From NCBI GenBank assembly GCA_026786125.1, contig JAJAYU010000035.1, positions 1 to 6,595 on the forward strand: a DNA stretch of 6,595 nucleotides, written 5' to 3'. This document shows, one piece after another, positions 5,921-6,595 of this stretch (position 1 is the stretch's first letter; every line of letters begins with the position of its first letter). The notes beneath the pieces were generated by a model. It saw only the letters and a program-made list of their open reading frames with translations, had not been told where the DNA came from and did no database searches. Origin of the DNA: Chamaesiphon sp. (lineage in GTDB: Bacteria > Cyanobacteriota > Cyanobacteriia > Cyanobacteriales > Chamaesiphonaceae). A program made the translations under genes and the position numbers.

Positions 5921-6265
5921 ATGGATAATCAAGAGATTTGGCAGAATGTTGGTGGAATTGTCAGTAGCTACGAAATTCTGGAATGTGACCGCTGTGCAAT
6001 TGCAGTAATGCAGTGGTTGCGCGAAAATAGAATAGCAGGGAAAATTCTGAGACTGAGAACCAAAAGACGGAATGAAGTTTTTATCATTTGCGATCGACAT
6101 AATTCAGGATCAACAATCACAGAAAATGGCACCCACTATGGCGTAGAAGTGCTAGGTAAGGTATTCGATAATTTATCAGATCAAGGCACACCCAGAGAGC
6201 AGTGGATAAGTAGCTTTCACTGCATGAGTGAAAAGTTTGTGTTAGAGGAATTAGATAGCCTATAA
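5921..6265 (+). CDS. Stand-alone papain fold toxin 2 (Tox-PL-2-like) protein
   Basis: The 114-residue product matches, from memory, the papain fold toxin 2 domain of polymorphic toxins, a peptidase-like Cys-His-Asp fold. An early helix carries ECDRCAIAVMQWLRE (21-35), whose Cys25, followed by Ala, is the likely nucleophile (Cys22 is the alternative). Then come a GKILRLRT beta strand (40-47), NGTHYGVEV (69-77) with His72 as the likely base, and KVFDNLSDQGTPREQW (80-95) with Asp83 as the third triad member. The pattern of a His strand, then V/IFDN and a (Q)G-P-EQW tail, is the family hallmark. The domain fills the whole protein: no signal peptide, membrane segment, RHS/YD repeats or trafficking domain, and an in-frame TAG at 5903 rules out a longer N-terminus. 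It is followed after 18 bp by a small acidic protein, probably its neutraliser. Whether it acts as peptidase, deamidase or otherwise, and on what target, cannot be read here. Confidence 0.75.
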   Translation: MDNQEIWQNVGGIVSSYEILECDRCAIAVMQWLRENRIAGKILRLRTKRRNEVFIICDRHNSGSTITENGTHYGVEVLGKVFDNLSDQGTPREQWISSFHCMSEKFVLEELDSL

Positions 6266-6271
6266 ATAATT

Positions 6272-6275
6272 GAGG
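6272..6275 (+). promoter_or_regulatory. Ribosome binding site of the putative immunity gene
   Basis: GAGG lies 8 nt before the ATG at 6284, the best-placed Shine-Dalgarno in the window. It fixes the start of the partial gene, and it is clearly stronger than the site in front of the toxin-like gene, which would favour an excess of the neutralising partner. Confidence 0.6.
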
Positions 6276-6283
6276 TCTTAGCT

Positions 6284-6595
6284 ATGAGTAACTTATTCGA
6301 TCTGCTGCAAAAAATCGAAAAAAATCCTGGAATCTATATTGCTAGTCCATCTGTGAGCGATTTATTTATGTTTTTGGTGGGTTATGAATTCGCTCGTGCT
6401 CAGAGTGATGTAGATCTTACGGATAGCGAAGAATCATTTCATGCCGACTTTCAGCCGTGGTTACAGCAAAAGTTAGGCATCAAATCAGTGGCTTCTTGGG
6501 CAAAGATGATTATGTTGACTTGTCATACTGAGCAGGAGGGATTTAAACAATTTTTCAATCTACTCGATGAGTTTCGGCGACAAAATATCGATCTC
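6284..6595 (+). CDS. Small acidic protein, putative immunity partner (3' end outside window)
   Basis: An open frame of 104 codons starts at ATG 6284 and reaches the window end without a stop, so the protein is truncated by the window, not by mutation. It begins MSNLFDLLQKIEKNPGIYI, then SPSVSDLFMFLVGYEFARA (21-39), an acidic stretch DVDLTDSEESF (42-52), WLQQKLGIKSVASWAKMIML (59-78), and a C-terminal EGFKQFFNLLDEFRR helix (85-99). It is acidic (about 15 Asp/Glu against 9 Lys/Arg) and apparently all-helical and cytoplasmic. The layout recalls a widespread family of small bacterial proteins beginning L..I...P..Y...PS...L..FL.GY..A, often next to toxin genes; this is from memory. The 18-bp gap, shared strand and strong ribosome binding site point to co-expression with the papain-fold protein and to an immunity role. 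That role is inferred from context. Confidence 0.7.
   Translation, partial: MSNLFDLLQKIEKNPGIYIASPSVSDLFMFLVGYEFARAQSDVDLTDSEESFHADFQPWLQQKLGIKSVASWAKMIMLTCHTEQEGFKQFFNLLDEFRRQNIDL

Noticed and set aside
5915..6100. Minus-strand frame opposite the toxin-like gene
   Set aside because: Antisense to a frame with the Cys-His-Asp toxin pattern; no supporting site.

Overview
The window looks like a piece of a cyanobacterial chromosome of moderate GC content. The perfect HIP1 octamer GCGATCGC occurs at least four times (283-290, 716-723, 1334-1341, 2851-2858), and isolated CGATCG cores are frequent. Heptanucleotide tandem repeats and palindromic intergenic repeats of cyanobacterial style are present. 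Two genes (DUF1997 and a Tic62/At2g34460-like SDR) belong to families typical of cyanobacteria and plastids. I cannot name the genus.

Layout. 1-99 is a leader with a heptamer repeat. 100-1596 (+) encodes 4-alpha-glucanotransferase, MalQ. 1597-2073 is a repeat-rich spacer with a double hairpin, a long-range inverted repeat and one possible small minus-strand gene. 2074-3423 (+) encodes biotin carboxylase, AccC. 3424-3613 is a convergent spacer holding a heptamer repeat and a palindromic element. 5004-4348 and then 4300-3614, both on the minus strand and 47 bp apart, encode an atypical SDR and a membrane-anchored GH24/lambda-lysozyme-like protein. 5005-5140 is a divergent promoter region. 5141-5788 (+) encodes a DUF1997 protein and is followed by a strong hairpin terminator (5806-5849). 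5921-6265 (+) encodes a free-standing papain-fold toxin 2-type protein. 18 bp further on, a small acidic protein starts at 6284 and runs off the window end; it is the candidate immunity partner.

How the genes relate. MalQ (glycogen/maltodextrin metabolism) and AccC (malonyl-CoA supply for fatty acids) are separate housekeeping genes, and nothing suggests they form one system. The SDR and lysozyme-like genes may be co-transcribed, but their functions are not obviously linked. The part with most potential interest is the right end. A compact Cys-His-Asp protein without any secretion or trafficking domain is coupled to a downstream small gene, isolated from its upstream neighbour by a terminator. 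This is the arrangement expected of a toxin-immunity or toxin-antitoxin module. The toxin fold itself is a described family; its stand-alone form, its target and its pairing with this partner are the open questions.
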